Assembly: GCA_022828595.1 (NCBI GenBank)
Contig: JAKGHH010000005.1
Span: 26,858,193-26,922,192, forward strand
Reading direction: 5' to 3'
DNA from: Nelumbo lutea
Lineage: Eukaryota; Streptophyta; Magnoliopsida; Proteales; Nelumbonaceae
DNA length: 64,000 nt
Of the stretch, positions 1 to 10,883 are shown one piece after another. Both the position numbers and the translations under genes were made by a program. Position 1 is the first letter of the stretch, and every line of letters begins with the position of its first letter. Under the pieces are notes generated by a model. It was given only the letters and a program-made list of their open reading frames with translations. It had not been told where the DNA came from and did not search any database.

Positions 1-1218
1 GAAGGTGACTAACAAGTCTTTGATACACAACTTTGTTAGGAAGGACATCTTCATCATCAACTCCCAACTTATGATTGGGATCAATTGGGGTTTCAGCTGG
101 TTTACAATCCAATTTCCTACTTCCTAAAGCAGATCAAGGACATATTTCCTCTGAGAAATATAAATGCCCCTCTTTGACCTTGTGACCTCAATCCCTAGGA
201 AATACCGGAGATTTCCAAGATCCTTAATTTCAAATTCAATAGCAGGAAAGGACTTTAGTTCAGCAATTCTAGCGATATCATCCCCTATGATAACAATATT
301 ATCAACATATACTATCAACATAGTCACTTTTCCATTTGCTCTCCTAATAAACAAGGTATAGTCAACTTAAGATTGAGAGAAGCCAATTTTTAAGATAGCT
401 TTTCTGAATCTATCAAACGACAAACCTTTCCTTCACTCCTAGGGATGTTCACTCTAGGAGGAAGTTCCATGTAAACTTCTTCTTGAAGGTCACCATTAAG
501 GAAGCCATTCTTAACATCAATTTGATACAAGGGCTGAGAATAATGGACAACAAGAGACATGATAATTTAATTTGAATTCATCTTGGCTACTAGAGCAAAG
601 GTTTCCTAATAATCAATGCCATAAGACTGAGTGTACCCTTTTGCCACAAGCCAAGCTTTATACCTTTCAATTGAGCCATCGGCTTTATGCTTCACTATGT
701 AAACCCACTTACATCCAATAGGAACTTTGCCCACTATAAGAGAAATAATTTCCCATGTCTGATTTTTCTCAAGCACCTCCATTTCCTAGTTCATAGCATC
801 CATCCAATGAAGGAACTGCACTGCCTCAGTAACACTATGAGGGATAAAAATAGAAGGAATGGAAAAGATAATAGGCACAATAAGAGGGAAATAAGGTATC
901 ATAAAATACATAACCATCCAATGAAGGAACTGCACTGCCTCAGTAACACTATGAGGGATAAAAGTAGAAGAAATGGAAGACATGATAGGCACAATAAGAG
1001 GGAAATAAGGTATCATAAGAGACATAATTTGATAAGGGATATTTAGCACATGCCCTTTTTGCTTTACAAACTGTAATAGGAAGTTTAAGGTCAGAAACCA
1101 CAATAGGAGGTTCAGTAATAGGTTCAACACAAGCATCAGAAATAGGAGGAGGTTCAGAATCAAAATTAGCCGAGTCCGGGAAGCCAGATTGTAATGGACA
1201 TTCAACCCCTGGAGTCAT
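1..1218 (-). pseudogene. Element A reverse transcriptase (partial, broken)
   Basis: From about 1200 down to 1 the minus strand encodes the linker and the RVT_2 reverse transcriptase. The polymerase motif reads LIVYVDNIVIIGDD, so the catalytic YVDD is YVDN (about 295-310). RYFLGIEVTRSK and SQRKYVLDLL follow near 130-200. A 114-bp tandem duplication near 801-1027 doubles 38 codons at the start of the domain. Multiple stops are present. The RNase H domain lies outside the window. Confidence 0.85.
801..1027. repeat. 114-bp tandem duplication inside element A
   Basis: Two adjacent, nearly identical copies start at 801 and 915 (CATCCAATGAAGGAACTGC marks each). The unit is 38 codons long, so the duplication keeps frame. 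On the minus strand it doubles the IPHSVTEAVQFLHWM segment at the start of the reverse transcriptase domain. Confidence 0.9.
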
Positions 1219-1350
1219 CCTCTTTTTCCATCTGACGAAACACTACTGTCGAGATCGAGGAATAGGAAGAGATAGAGGAGGAGGCACGGGAGGAGTATTA
1301 CAGACACCACAGGGAGGACGAGGAAAATGGAGAAGGATTGACAACACCAG

Positions 1351-2878
1351 TTACAACCGAAGCAAGAATCGGCATACAAAAAGGAGTCTGATCTTCACTA
1401 AGAAGAAGGGAATAGACTCAAAGAATGTGAAATCTTTGGACACGTGCCTTTTTCCAAAGCACAGGTCATAACAACGGTACCCTTTTTGGACTGAAGAATA
1501 TCCCAAGAAGACACATTTGATAGACTTTGGATCAAATTTCAAACTAAAAGGACTCATGTCATGGAGGAAGCAGACACACCCAAAGACCTTAGGAGGAAGA
1601 TGGAAGGTATCCTCATCAGGAAAAAGAAGTCGATGAGGAGACTGGAGATGAAGGGTCCACGAAGGAAGTTTATTAATAAGATATACATATGTTTATGCAA
1701 CATCCCCCCAAAACCAAGTTGGGACATGCATCTGGAATAACAATCCCCTGGCAACTTCAACCACATGTCTGTTTTTTCCTTTCTAAGACCCCATTTTGTT
1801 GGGGAGTATGAGGATAGGAACTCTAGTGAATTGCTCCTTTCTCTTTAAGGAATGTTTGTAAGTGCTTCTCAAAGTATTCCTTGGCATTGTTAGATCTGAT
1901 AATCTTAATCTTCTTTCAAAACTATGTCTCCACCATACGGAAAAAGCCTTTTATAATTGAAGGAACTTCATCTTGGCTTTTCATCAAATACAACTAGGTA
2001 TATTGCGAGTAGTCATCAACAAAGAGAATTTAGTATTTATAACCACCCATACATGGAATAGAATAAGGCCCCCAAACATCAGTATGTATTAAATGAAAAG
2101 CAACATTACTTCTCTTGCTACTTGCAAAATATGTAGTTCTACATTGCTTTGATAGTTGACAGACTTCACATTGTAGACCAGAACTAGACAAGGACTCAAA
2201 CAATCTAGGAAACAAAAACTTCAATGAACCAAAAGACACATGCCCAAGACAATGATGCCACAATTTCATTTGACTTAGTTTCTCATCATGGCAAGACTTA
2301 GACCGACACATTAACCCTAATTTTGGAGACTGATCAAGAAGATAAACTCCATCAGCTTCATGTCCACAACCAATTGTCTTCCTCGTACTCTGATCCTAAA
2401 AGACACAATAAGATGGAAATAAGGTTACAAAACAGTTATGAGACTTTGTAAGTGAGCTAACAGATGAGAGATTTCTATGCAGTTGTGGGACATGGAGAAC
2501 AGATTTCAGAGAAAGGTTGTTGGTAAATTTAACTTCACCCAAACCCGAGATTGGGGTTTGAGATCCATCAGCAATTGCAATCTTACCTTTCCCTAAAATA
2601 AGTTTGTAAGTGGTAAAGTAGGAAAGGATACCAGTCATATTATCGCTGGCTCCTGTGTCAATTATCCAAGAGCTAGAGGATGAGGCATGACACGCAAGTT
2701 AAGTACCTGATTTTGCAAAGGCATAAGGTGTATGTGAACCAGCAAATGTAGGCAACCCACTCTTTTCAATATGGAGTAAGATGCTTCTCAATTTTTCCAT
2801 CACATCAAAGTGTCATGAGTAGATGCTTGAGAAGAAGAATTTCCCTCAAGCATGTGAGTCTGAGAATCATGACTAGTT
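1351..2878 (-). pseudogene. Element A protease and integrase (broken)
   Basis: The minus strand gives a retropepsin active site WIIDTGASDNMTG near 2630-2670, then the GAG-pre-integrase zinc region (LWHHCLGHVSFGSL, CEVCQLSKQC) at about 2130-2270, then integrase. The first catalytic Asp is kept in HTDVWGP, but the second is changed: the RSDNAKEYF motif reads RSNNAKEYF, Asp to Asn at about 1889-1891. The Glu in NGVLERKNRH is kept. Stops interrupt the frame several times. Even without the stops the integrase would be expected to be inactive. Confidence 0.85.
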
Positions 2879-2883
2879 GTAGC

Positions 2884-3151
2884 TGTTGGTTCGGCTGTCT
2901 TAATTTGTATGTTTATCTTTGTTGGGTCTTAAGTCATTAGTTATTAGGCCTAATCTTATTTAGTGTTTATTTTGACTAGGTGTCCCATCACTAATCAGGG
3001 GCATTCTTGTCTATTTATGTAACATTATGTAATGTCCTTATATATAATAGATTAGGGCTGGCTGAGCATTTTTCAGCCACCCATTTCATTTCTTTTCTTC
3101 TTCTTCTTCTTCCTCTTCTTCTCTCATTCGACAGCCCTATTTTAGCAAACA
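2884..3151 (+). repeat. Element B 5' LTR
   Basis: 268 bp, TG...CA ends, TATA-like TATATATAATAG near 3038-3052, pyrimidine-rich (CTT)n tract near its 3' end. Very similar to the 3' copy at 8111-8389. Confidence 0.93.
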
Positions 3152-3163
3152 TGGTATCAGAGC
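3152..3163 (+). other. Element B primer-binding site
   Basis: TGGTATCAGAGC, complementary to the initiator tRNA-Met 3' end, directly after the LTR. Confidence 0.9.
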
Positions 3164-3693
3164 ACTGATCTTTTGACTAGTTACAGCAGCCGCATCTTCT
3201 TCTACTCGCAGGTAACTCTTCCATCTTTCTTGTTGGTTGCTGCAAAGAAACCCTAGGGTTGGTCGTAGAACACAGCTAGACCTACATCTAGGGTTTCCCT
3301 TGGTTGTAGAGCCCAAGGGGAGTTAGACCCAGAGGTTGATGCCCTAATAGATGCAGTACAGCAGACTGTAGCCATTCGGCTAAGATAGATCTGTGTAGAA
3401 CAGATCTAGACGGAAGGATTGATCTCAGTAGTCCTAGAACTGTTCGTGGGTGAGGTTATAACCTGCGATAGCAGTGCTTAGCATACAGTAGAAGCCATCA
3501 CAGCAAGTTGCAGGCTACAGCAGCAGTATTTAGAACACAGTAGTAATTAGGGCACAGTGTGCAGTGTAGTACTCGGTGTTTCAGCTCTGTGTCTGGTTCT
3601 CAGGACTGAGTTTACAGTGCAACAAGTTCCGTAAGTGTGAAACAGTTCTCTATATATTGCGGTTACAGTCTTGACATTTACAAGTAAGTGAAG

Positions 3694-5850
3694 ATGTCTT
3701 CCATATCCAGGGAAGTGTCCTCTAGAGATGTTATGGCTTGTGGGAGGTCTCCTAATCTAGAGAATCCAAATCTGCACAGCCTACAGATCACAAGTGTGTT
3801 GTTGGATGAGTACAACTTCAGGGAATGGTCTGTCTCAGCCATGCTTTTCATCACATCCCGTGAACTCACTGGTTACTTGGACGGGCAGAAGAAGGAATGG
3901 GGAGTGCTGAATATGCAGCTTGGCGCAAAGAGAATGCTACAGTTATGTCCTGGCTACTTGCCTCAATGACTCCAAGAGTAGCTAGGACTGTTCAACATTT
4001 CTCCACGGTTGCCAAGATATGGGAAAAGGTTTCTAAAACCTATGGACAGAAAAAGAATATTGCCAGAGTTTACAGACTGAATCAAGACATTGCTGCCTTG
4101 AGGCAAGGAGATATGAGTGTTGCAACATATTTTGCTACACTAGAAGGACTATGGGAAGAGTTAGACCACAACCTTATTATTGATTGGGAGAGTGTCGGAG
4201 ACAAAGAAAAGCATGAAAAACAAATTGAAGAGGGTAGAGCATTTAAGTTTCTGGCTGGCCTAGATCCTATATATGAGAGCATAAGATCCCAAATTCTGGG
4301 AAGGGATGAAATGCCAGACTTACATCATGTTTACTACCTTGTGAGGAATGAAAAGGTGAGAAGGAAAGAGATGCAGGTTGACACTCAAACAAAACTAGCT
4401 GAACAGACTGTGGAGCATTCAGCCCTTATCTCTACAAATCAAAGGGGAAACAGGTACTCTGACAAGAGACATCTGAAGTGCACCCACTGTGGAGGGGAAA
4501 GGCATGTGAAAGAGACCTGTTGGGCTCTCCATCCGCATCTAAAGCCAGCTGCATTGAGGAAAGACAAGAAGCATCTGAAGGGTCAATCTGCAAGTGTGAA
4601 TTTGGCTACGGGTCAAAGTGATGATGGTTCAAAACACTCATCTACAGTTACTTCCTCTTCCATGGGAGAAACTTCTAATTCCCCTCGAACCGGGTCCTTG
4701 GGTTTTACTGCCGATGAGGTAGAGGTACTTAGCCGGGCCCTAGCCCGTCAAAGGACCAATTCTCTTCCATCATCCTCCCTTGCCAGATCAGGTATTGTCT
4801 CCGCCTTTAGTGCAACTAGTTCTATTGATCCTGCCTCTTGGATTATTGATTCTGGTGCAACTGACCACATGACACACATGTCTTCTCTATTTTCTTCCTA
4901 TCATTTAATGTCTGGCCAAGATAAAATGAGGGCTGCTAATGGTTCTCTCTCTACCATCTCTAGGAAGGGAGTGGTTGACCTAAGCAAGGACCTCTCACTA
5001 AAATTTGTCTTGCATGTTCCCAATCTTTCTTCAAATCTCTTATCTGTTTCAAAGCTTACCAAAAATTTGATTTGTAGCAAAACCTTTTTTCCTACCCATT
5101 GTGTCTTTCAGGACAGATTGACGAAGAGAATGATTGGGAGCGATCATGAGTGTGGAGGTCTCTACTACCTTGATGCAGACATCAGTTCGGCCTTGCAAAC
5201 ATCTGCTACTTGTAGTCAGTCCAATGTGGAGTCAATAGCTAAGTTACATCTATGGCATGCTAGGCTAGGTCATTTACCTTTTTCATCATTGGAAGTGTTG
5301 TTTCCAGAAATATTCAAAGATATTTCAAGTCAAGAGTTAGTTTGTGAAGTCTGTCAACTATCAAAGCAATGTAGAACTGTTTATTCAACTTCAAGTAATG
5401 AAATTCGAGCTTCTTTTGACTTAGTCCACTTTGATGTTTGGGGCCCCTCTCCTATTATTTCTATTGATGGCTTTCGATACTTTATCAGTTTTATTGATCA
5501 CTATTCTCGATGAACATGGATCTACTTATTAAAAGCACGAGAAGAAGTGCCGCGGGTAACCATGACATTTGCAAAATGATTGAAACACAATTTGGTACGA
5601 AGGTCAAACAATTCAGGTCAGATAATGCTGCAGAATACTTTGAAAGGTCCTTGAATCTGTTTATGGAGGATGCTGGAATGATTCATTAGCCATCTTGTGC
5701 TAGTACCCCCCAACAGAATGGGGTTGTTGAGCGCAAGAATAGGCACCTATTGGAGACTGCTCAAGCCTTACTATTTCAGCACAAAGTTCCAAAAAGCTAT
5801 TGGTCTCAAGCAATCCTTACTGCATCATATCTGATAAATCGAATGCCATC
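3694..5850 (+). pseudogene. Element B gag, protease and integrase (broken)
   Basis: Gag starts at the ATG 3694. A frameshift near 3890-3900 moves reading to the 538-codon frame 3897-5513. That frame holds the capsid region, a zinc knuckle CTHCGGERHVKETC near 4480-4520, the retropepsin site WIIDSGATDHMT near 4840-4875, the pre-integrase region (LWHARLGHLPFSSL, CEVCQLSKQC) and the first integrase Asp (HFDVWGP). It ends at a TGA (5511-5513) where the related element D has TGC. A one-base loss near 5565-5570, a CAG to TAG change at about 5686 and a further frameshift near 5860 follow. The Asp in FRSDNAAEYF and Glu in NGVVERKNRH are kept. Confidence 0.92.
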
Positions 5851-5858
5851 CAAGGTAA

Positions 5859-8098
5859 TTGGGGATGAAAACTCCTTTCTCTGTTCTTTGTCCTCATCTT
5901 CCTGACTTTTCTCTTCCACCGAGAGTCTTTGGTTGTGTATGCTTTATACATGTCAAGGATCCGAAGAAGAGCAAATTGGATCCTAGGGCTACAAAGGGAA
6001 TCTTTTTGGGGTACTCCCCTACTCAGAAAGGATACAAGTGTTATGATCCAGTCACCAAGAAAAAATATGTCACAAAGGATGTGGTATTCTTTGAGTCTCA
6101 ATCCTATTTTCACTATTCCCAGAATCCTCTTCAGGGGGAGACTAGTGGGATGGAAGAGGATTCTTCTGTTCCCTCATTCTTTGTACCTCTCTCGACCTCA
6201 GGCCTTCCATCTTCTCCTCCTAATCCACCTAGTTGTGGTATCCCGGGTGAATCTAGTGAGGCTCCCATTGTACCAGCTACTACTAGTGATGTTGCAAATA
6301 TTACTGAAGACTCCAGCAGGCTACAAAGAGATATCAGAATCACCTACAACAGAAGGAAGAAGGGTCATCTAACTCATGACAGCGACCAATTGGACTCGGA
6401 TCAACCTGTCTCAAAAACTCAAGGTAATCCTATTAGTTCCTCTGACTTAGATCTTCCTATTGCCCTTCGTAAGTCTACTCGTTCTTGTACTATCAGATAC
6501 CCCATTGCTGATTTTGTGTCTCACTCACAGTTGTCTCCTCGTTATTGTTCTTTTGTGTCTGCTCTATCTTCTGTGCATGTTCCTACCAGGTATACTAAGG
6601 CAGTATCTAACCCAAAATGGAAAGAGGCTATGGATGAAGAAATGAAAGCCTTAATGAAAGCAAGGACTTGGGAATTAGTGGATCTACCAGAAGGGAAAGG
6701 TATTGTTGGATGCAAGTGGGTGTTCACTATGAAGCATAGGGAGGACGGGTCCATTGAGAGGTACGAGGCTAGACTGGTAGCAAAAGGGTTTACTCAAAAA
6801 GAAGGGATTGACTACAAAGAAACCTTTGCTCCGGTGGCAAAACTCAACACAATCCGAGTTCTATTATCATTAGCTGCAAATTTCTCATGGGAGCTACATC
6901 AGTTGGATGTGAAGAATGCTTTCTTGAATGGCGACCTGCATGAAGAGGTGTTCATGGATCCTCCACCAGGTTATGTTTTTGGCAAAAAGGTATGTAGACT
7001 GAGAAAGGCCCTATACGGCCTTAAGCAATCCCCTCGAGCTTGGTTTGAGAAGCTATGTGGAGTCATGAAGAAAGGGGGTTACACTCAAAGTGGAGCAGAT
7101 CATACCCTATTCATAAGGAAGAGAAATGGCAAACTTATGGCACTTATTGTCTATGTGGATGATATGGTAATTACAGGGGATGATCAGGAAGAGATTAAAA
7201 GACTAAAGGAGTTTTTGGTTGCTGAATTTGAGATCAAAGATCTGGGCCAACTGAGATACTTTCTTGGGATTGAAGTTGCAAGATCCAAAGAGGGCATCTA
7301 TATATGTCAGCGGAAATACATCCTTGATCTTCTTCAAGAGACAGGCATGATGGGGTGTAGGCCAGCTGATACTCTAATAGAACAGAATCATGGTCTACAG
7401 GTGTCAGTAGGAGAGGAGTACCTTGATAAGGAAAGATACCAAAAGCTGGTGGGGAAGTTGATTTACCTGTCCCTTACTCGCCTTGACAGTGCTTATGTTG
7501 TACATGTCAGTTAGTTCATGCACTCCTAAAATCCCTCACATGAAAGCTGTGGAAAGGATCCTCAGATATTTGAAGTCTTGCCCGGGGAAAGGGATTCTAT
7601 TCAGGAAAAACAGTAAAATTGAAGTTGAAGGATATACTGATGCAGATTGGGTTGGCTCTGTTGGGGACAAGAAGTCTACTTCTGGGTATTGTACCTTTGT
7701 TGGAGGAAATTTAGTTACATGGAGGAGTAAAAAAACAGAATGTGGTTGCTACATCTAGTGCAGAGGCTGAGTACCGAGCTATGGCTCATGGTGTTGCTGA
7801 ACTCTTATGGCTGAAGATCCTGCTTGGTGAACTTGGAATAAAGATTGAGTGCCCTCTCAGGTTGTACTGTGACAACAAGGCAGCAAACAACATTGCAAAT
7901 AACCCAGTGCAACATGATAGAACAAAACATATTGAGATAGACCGTCACTTTGTTAGAGAAAGGATTGTCTCAGGAGAACTCTGCATTCCTTATACTCCCT
8001 CTGAGATGCAGATTGCAGATGTTCTGACTAAAGGGCTAGCTACAGTGAAATTCGTGGACTTACTTGGCAAGTTAAACATGATTGACATCCATGCTTAG
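5859..8098 (+). pseudogene. Element B integrase tail, reverse transcriptase and RNase H (broken)
   Basis: The frame from 5859 carries the integrase C-terminal part (RVFGCVCFIHV, GIFLGYSPTQKGYKCYDP), a linker, then RVT_2 from about 6655 ([12 protein letters not shown]) with [19 protein letters not shown] and an intact YVDDMVITGDD near 7150-7190. A CAG to TAG change and a 2-base loss near 7510-7530 break the frame, and one extra A near 7735 breaks it again in RNase H. RNase H motifs are readable across the breaks: YTDADW, SAEAEYRAM, YCDNKAA and KHIEIDRHFVRE. The end is about 12 bases before the 3' LTR. Confidence 0.92.
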
Positions 8099-8101
8099 CT
8101 T

Positions 8102-8110
8102 GAGGGGGAG
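8102..8110 (+). other. Element B polypurine tract
   Basis: GAGGGGGAG directly before the 3' LTR; the plus-strand DNA primer site. Confidence 0.9.
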
Positions 8111-8389
8111 TGTTGGTTCGACTGTCTTAATTTGTATGTTTATCTTTGTTGGGTCTTAAGTCATTAGTTATTGGGCCTTAGTTACTGGGCCTAATCTTAT
8201 TTAGTGTTTATTTTGACTAGGTGTCCCATCACTAATCAGGGCCATTCTTGTCTATTTATGTAACATTATGTAATGTCTTTATATATAGAAGATTAGGGCT
8301 GGCTGAGCATTTTTCAGCCGCCCATTTCATTTCTTTTCTTCTTCTTCTTCCTCTTCTTCTCTCATTCGACAGCCCTATTTCAGCAAACA
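8111..8389 (+). repeat. Element B 3' LTR
   Basis: 279 bp. It differs from the 5' LTR by an extra 18 bases near 8172-8190 (a local duplication of TTAGTTATTGGGCC-type sequence), a shorter CTT tract and a few substitutions. Confidence 0.93.
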
Positions 8390-8394
8390 GTAGC

Positions 8395-9246
8395 AACATG
8401 ACCATTTACCATCTTTCTAGTTTTAAACTTCTCAGGTTTTAGGTGAGGATTTAGTTTCCAACACCTATCCTTTGTGTGCTTTGGCTTCTTGCAATATTCA
8501 CAAACTACCTCTTCAGCTTTACCAGAACTATATTTGGGTTTTGTGGACACAAGAGTTGTGTGCTCACTAATAGGAACTTGCATCATGGCAATCCTCTAAC
8601 TCTCTTCATTCTGCACAAGAGAATATGTTGTGGAGAGTGACAAAATATCAGCACTAAGGATGTGTTGCCTGGTGAAGTCATAATCAGCATTCAGTCCAAC
8701 AAGAAAATCAAAAACTCAGTTTTTCTCAATGCACTTCCTGTATTGTTCAACATCAACATGACCCTTCCACTCCAAAGCTTCTAAATGATCCATTTCTTCC
8801 CAAACTGATTGTAAGGAAGAGAAATACATGGGCACCGATTTCTCCCCCTATTGCATATTACATGCTTCTCTTTGTAACTAATAGATTCTAGCAGTGTTCT
8901 TTGCTTGAGAATAAGTTGAAGTTAACCTATCCAAAATGTCCTTAGCTGTTGGAAGGAACATATAGTTGTGGGTGATGTGAGGCTGCATAGAGCATACAAG
9001 TCATGACATAACCAACAAATTATCTTGCTCCCATTTGGAATAATTTGGATCTTCAAGCTTCGGCTTAGCTTCCTTACCAGTAATAAATCCAAGGTTACCT
9101 CTTCCTCCAATTATAAGCTTAGCTGATTGAGACCATTCAAGATAATTTGTTCCATCAAGTTTTACAGTAGTAATCTGCCCTCCAACATTGTCATTACTTC
9201 CCGGGAGGACATAGGTAGGTGCATGCACATCTTTGCGTGAGTCCAT
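8395..9246 (-). pseudogene. Element A gag (broken)
   Basis: The capsid-like gag starts at the ATG 9244-9246 and reads with the copia gag pattern LDGTNYLEWSQSAKL near residue 30, then a helical region and a zinc knuckle CEYCKKPKHTKDRC (CX2CX4HX4C) at about 8495-8540. The first stop comes at residue 82 and several more follow (for example before VFDFLVGLN), so no full gag can be made. The product would package element RNA in cytoplasmic particles. Element B entered just past the knuckle, so gag and protease of A are now 5.5 kb apart. Confidence 0.85.
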
Positions 9247-9711
9247 CGATTACCACCCCTCTAAAAGCACTTTTCTCACCAACACAACAGTATCCCAACA
9301 CTAGATGAACACCCAAACACGTTCCCCTGAAGGTTAAACATGGGCTACAACAATAAAACAAGGGAAAAGAAGGTGTTGGCAGCAAAATAGGGAAAGAAAA
9401 AAAAATTCCCAAAAAAGTTTTAGGGCTGCAAAAAATCTGAGACTACTTCCTGTAGTCATAGAAATTTACCATGATTCAAACGCAAGTGGATTTAACAGCA
9501 ACCAACCCACCATGTGAGCATGCAAGCCCTAAACTCCAGATCTGGATTTTTCGCCAATTTTCATTTGAAAAAATCCAAGAAAAATGTAAAACAGCTTCAA
9601 ACCTCCATGAAATCTATATAAAAATTCCTCTAAAAATGAGGCACATCAACGGGCATCAAAACCACAAATGGACACCGCCTATTGTACAGGCTAAAGGGCG
9701 GCATGTTGATG

Positions 9712-10029
9712 TGTTAGAGGCACAAGGGGACAGGAACTACAGGTATGTTCTAGAAGGAGAAGAAGGCCACCTCAGCATAAGGAAGCCAGTGCAAAGACAG
9801 TTGTAGTTAACTGAATCAAGTTGGAGTAAACTAAATCAAACAAGTTGGCGAGTTGTTATAATTCTGCTGTAAATCAGTTACATTGAAGGCAAGATTGAAT
9901 ATAAATACAGAGGTGTACTTACAATAAGGGGATAATAAAAGGATTTGATCTCTTTCTTCACTCTCACTCTCCCCTATTCTGGAGGTTATCCTCCCTCGAA
10001 GAGGACCTGAGTTGGGCAGCTACCCAACA
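9712..10029 (+). mobile_element. Solo LTR in element A leader
   Basis: A 318-bp sequence begins TGTTAGAGGC, ends TACCCAACA, contains a TATA-like GAATATAAATAC, and is flanked by perfect 5-bp duplications TGATG (9707-9711 and 10030-10034). No internal region is present, so this is a solo LTR left by LTR-LTR recombination. It splits the untranslated leader of A between gag and the PBS. The superfamily is not certain; length and ends would suit a small gypsy or copia element. Orientation is inferred from the TATA-like position. Confidence 0.85.
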
Positions 10030-10092
10030 TGATGTCAGCAGGTTCGTCTGTGAGTCACAACCAGCGGTTGATGCTCTCCTTGATCTTCTGAT

Positions 10093-10104
10093 GCTCTGAT
10101 ACCA
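10093..10104 (-). other. Element A primer-binding site
   Basis: TGGTATCAGAGC on the minus strand is complementary to the 3' end of plant initiator tRNA-Met. It fixes the orientation and the inner LTR edge of A. Confidence 0.85.
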
Positions 10105-10592
10105 GCGGCTGATTCTCTCTTTCTCTCTCTTTTATTTTTATTTTGTTTTTCTTAATATTTTATTGAAGAATAAGTCCTCATACCTTATGCACAGGTATCA
10201 GGAATGATACAATACAGCCCAAGGTTGATTAGTTCCTTTTACTAGTTCAGTTCACCTCCTCCCCGGGTTGCAACCAAATCTGTACTTAAAACTCCTCCCT
10301 TTGGCAGAGAAGACTTGTCCATATTAATATTGATGGCCTTATTTTCATTGTGGTGCAATATGGAATTATTGATAATTGAAAGAAATGAATAAGAAATAAA
10401 AAAAAAAAAAAACATGATGTTAACAGGGAAAAAATTGTGAATCTGGTTCAGAGAGAAATCTGCTTGGTGGAGTCAAAAGCATAACGTCACCTAGCAGGGA
10501 ACTGGTATTTATACTCTTCTAAATCAATATACTATTACATATCTGCTCCTACTTAAGTTAATGAATGGAACACACAATAAACTCTAACAAAC
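10105..10592 (-). repeat. Element A 5' LTR (outer edge inferred)
   Basis: On the minus strand the sequence runs from a TGTTAGAG start, through a TATA-like GTATAAATAC about 10504-10515, to the base before the PBS at 10104. It contains an A/T homopolymer at about 10398-10413. There is no partner LTR in the window to check the boundaries. Confidence 0.45.
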
Positions 10593-10815
10593 AAAAAGGG
10601 CATACACCGATCAATAAATCAACAATGTTTAAAAGTTATTTAGGTCATAAGTTATGGAGATCATTACATATAAAAACTTTAATAAAGGTAGTCTATTAAA
10701 TAGTCCATTGACTGCTGCAGCAAACAGTGCTGTATTTATCATACAAATGACAGCTATATATTCATAACAACAAATTGTTAATACTAAAAAAGTTTTATTT
10801 GTTAGAGATGCATAC
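10593..10815 (-). other. MLO intron sequence between element A and exon
   Basis: AT-rich sequence with no coding similarity, repeat or element end that I can recognise. It lies just downstream (in gene direction) of the exon at 10816-10883, between that exon's donor and the presumed outer end of element A. Taken as ordinary intron. Confidence 0.5.
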
Positions 10816-10883
10816 CCTGAAGCCAGACGAGTGATGATCATATCATGATTCTTCATGAAACACGATCTGTGTTTTAAACCCCA
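10816..10883 (-). CDS. MLO-like gene, exon encoding the start of helix VII
   Basis: After an acceptor TTTATTAG this 68-bp exon reads WGLKHRSCFMKNHDMII and then TRLAS, and ends in phase 2 (GG|GTATGC). It follows NAFEMATFIWSL in the normal MLO order (W then SCFMKNH and a RL-SG motif before helix VII). The neighbouring exon in transcript order is about 44.8 kb away at 55733-55768. The next exon (VQ-WCSYSTLPL region in the family) is not in the window; it must lie left of base 1, beyond element A. The frame is intact. Confidence 0.88.

Larger units (their letters stand above)
2884..8389 (+). mobile_element. Ty1/copia element B, complete but inactive
   Basis: B is bounded by LTRs 2884-3151 and 8111-8389 and by the duplication GTAGC on both sides (2879-2883, 8390-8394). 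PBS, gag, protease, integrase, reverse transcriptase, RNase H and polypurine tract are all in order. The stretch 3164-3687 is untranslated leader with no other feature. B is in the gag of A, opposite in orientation, so it is younger than A. Its LTR shares blocks with the LTR of D (for example GTGTCCCATCACTAATCAGG), and B and D belong to one family. Confidence 0.95.
1..10592 (-). mobile_element. Ty1/copia element A (minus strand, left end outside window)
   Basis: A degenerate copia element reads right to left: 5' LTR about 10105-10592, PBS 10093-10104, gag start at 9246, then protease, integrase and reverse transcriptase down to base 1, where it leaves the window before RNase H and its 3' LTR. 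Its gag is interrupted by element B with an exact 5-bp duplication GTAGC (2879-2883, 8390-8394). Its leader is interrupted by a solo LTR. It sits in the MLO intron downstream of exon 10816-10883. Because the 3' LTR is not visible, the outer LTR edge is inferred from a TGTTAG start and is not proven. Confidence 0.85.

Noticed and set aside
164..361. Plus-strand ORFs opposite elements A, C, E, I and J
   Set aside because: They are antisense shadows of copia pol frames and show no independent family pattern.
3152..3163. TGGTATCAGAGC sites considered as tRNA gene ends
   Set aside because: They lie directly inside LTRs and no tRNA body adjoins them; they are primer-binding sites.
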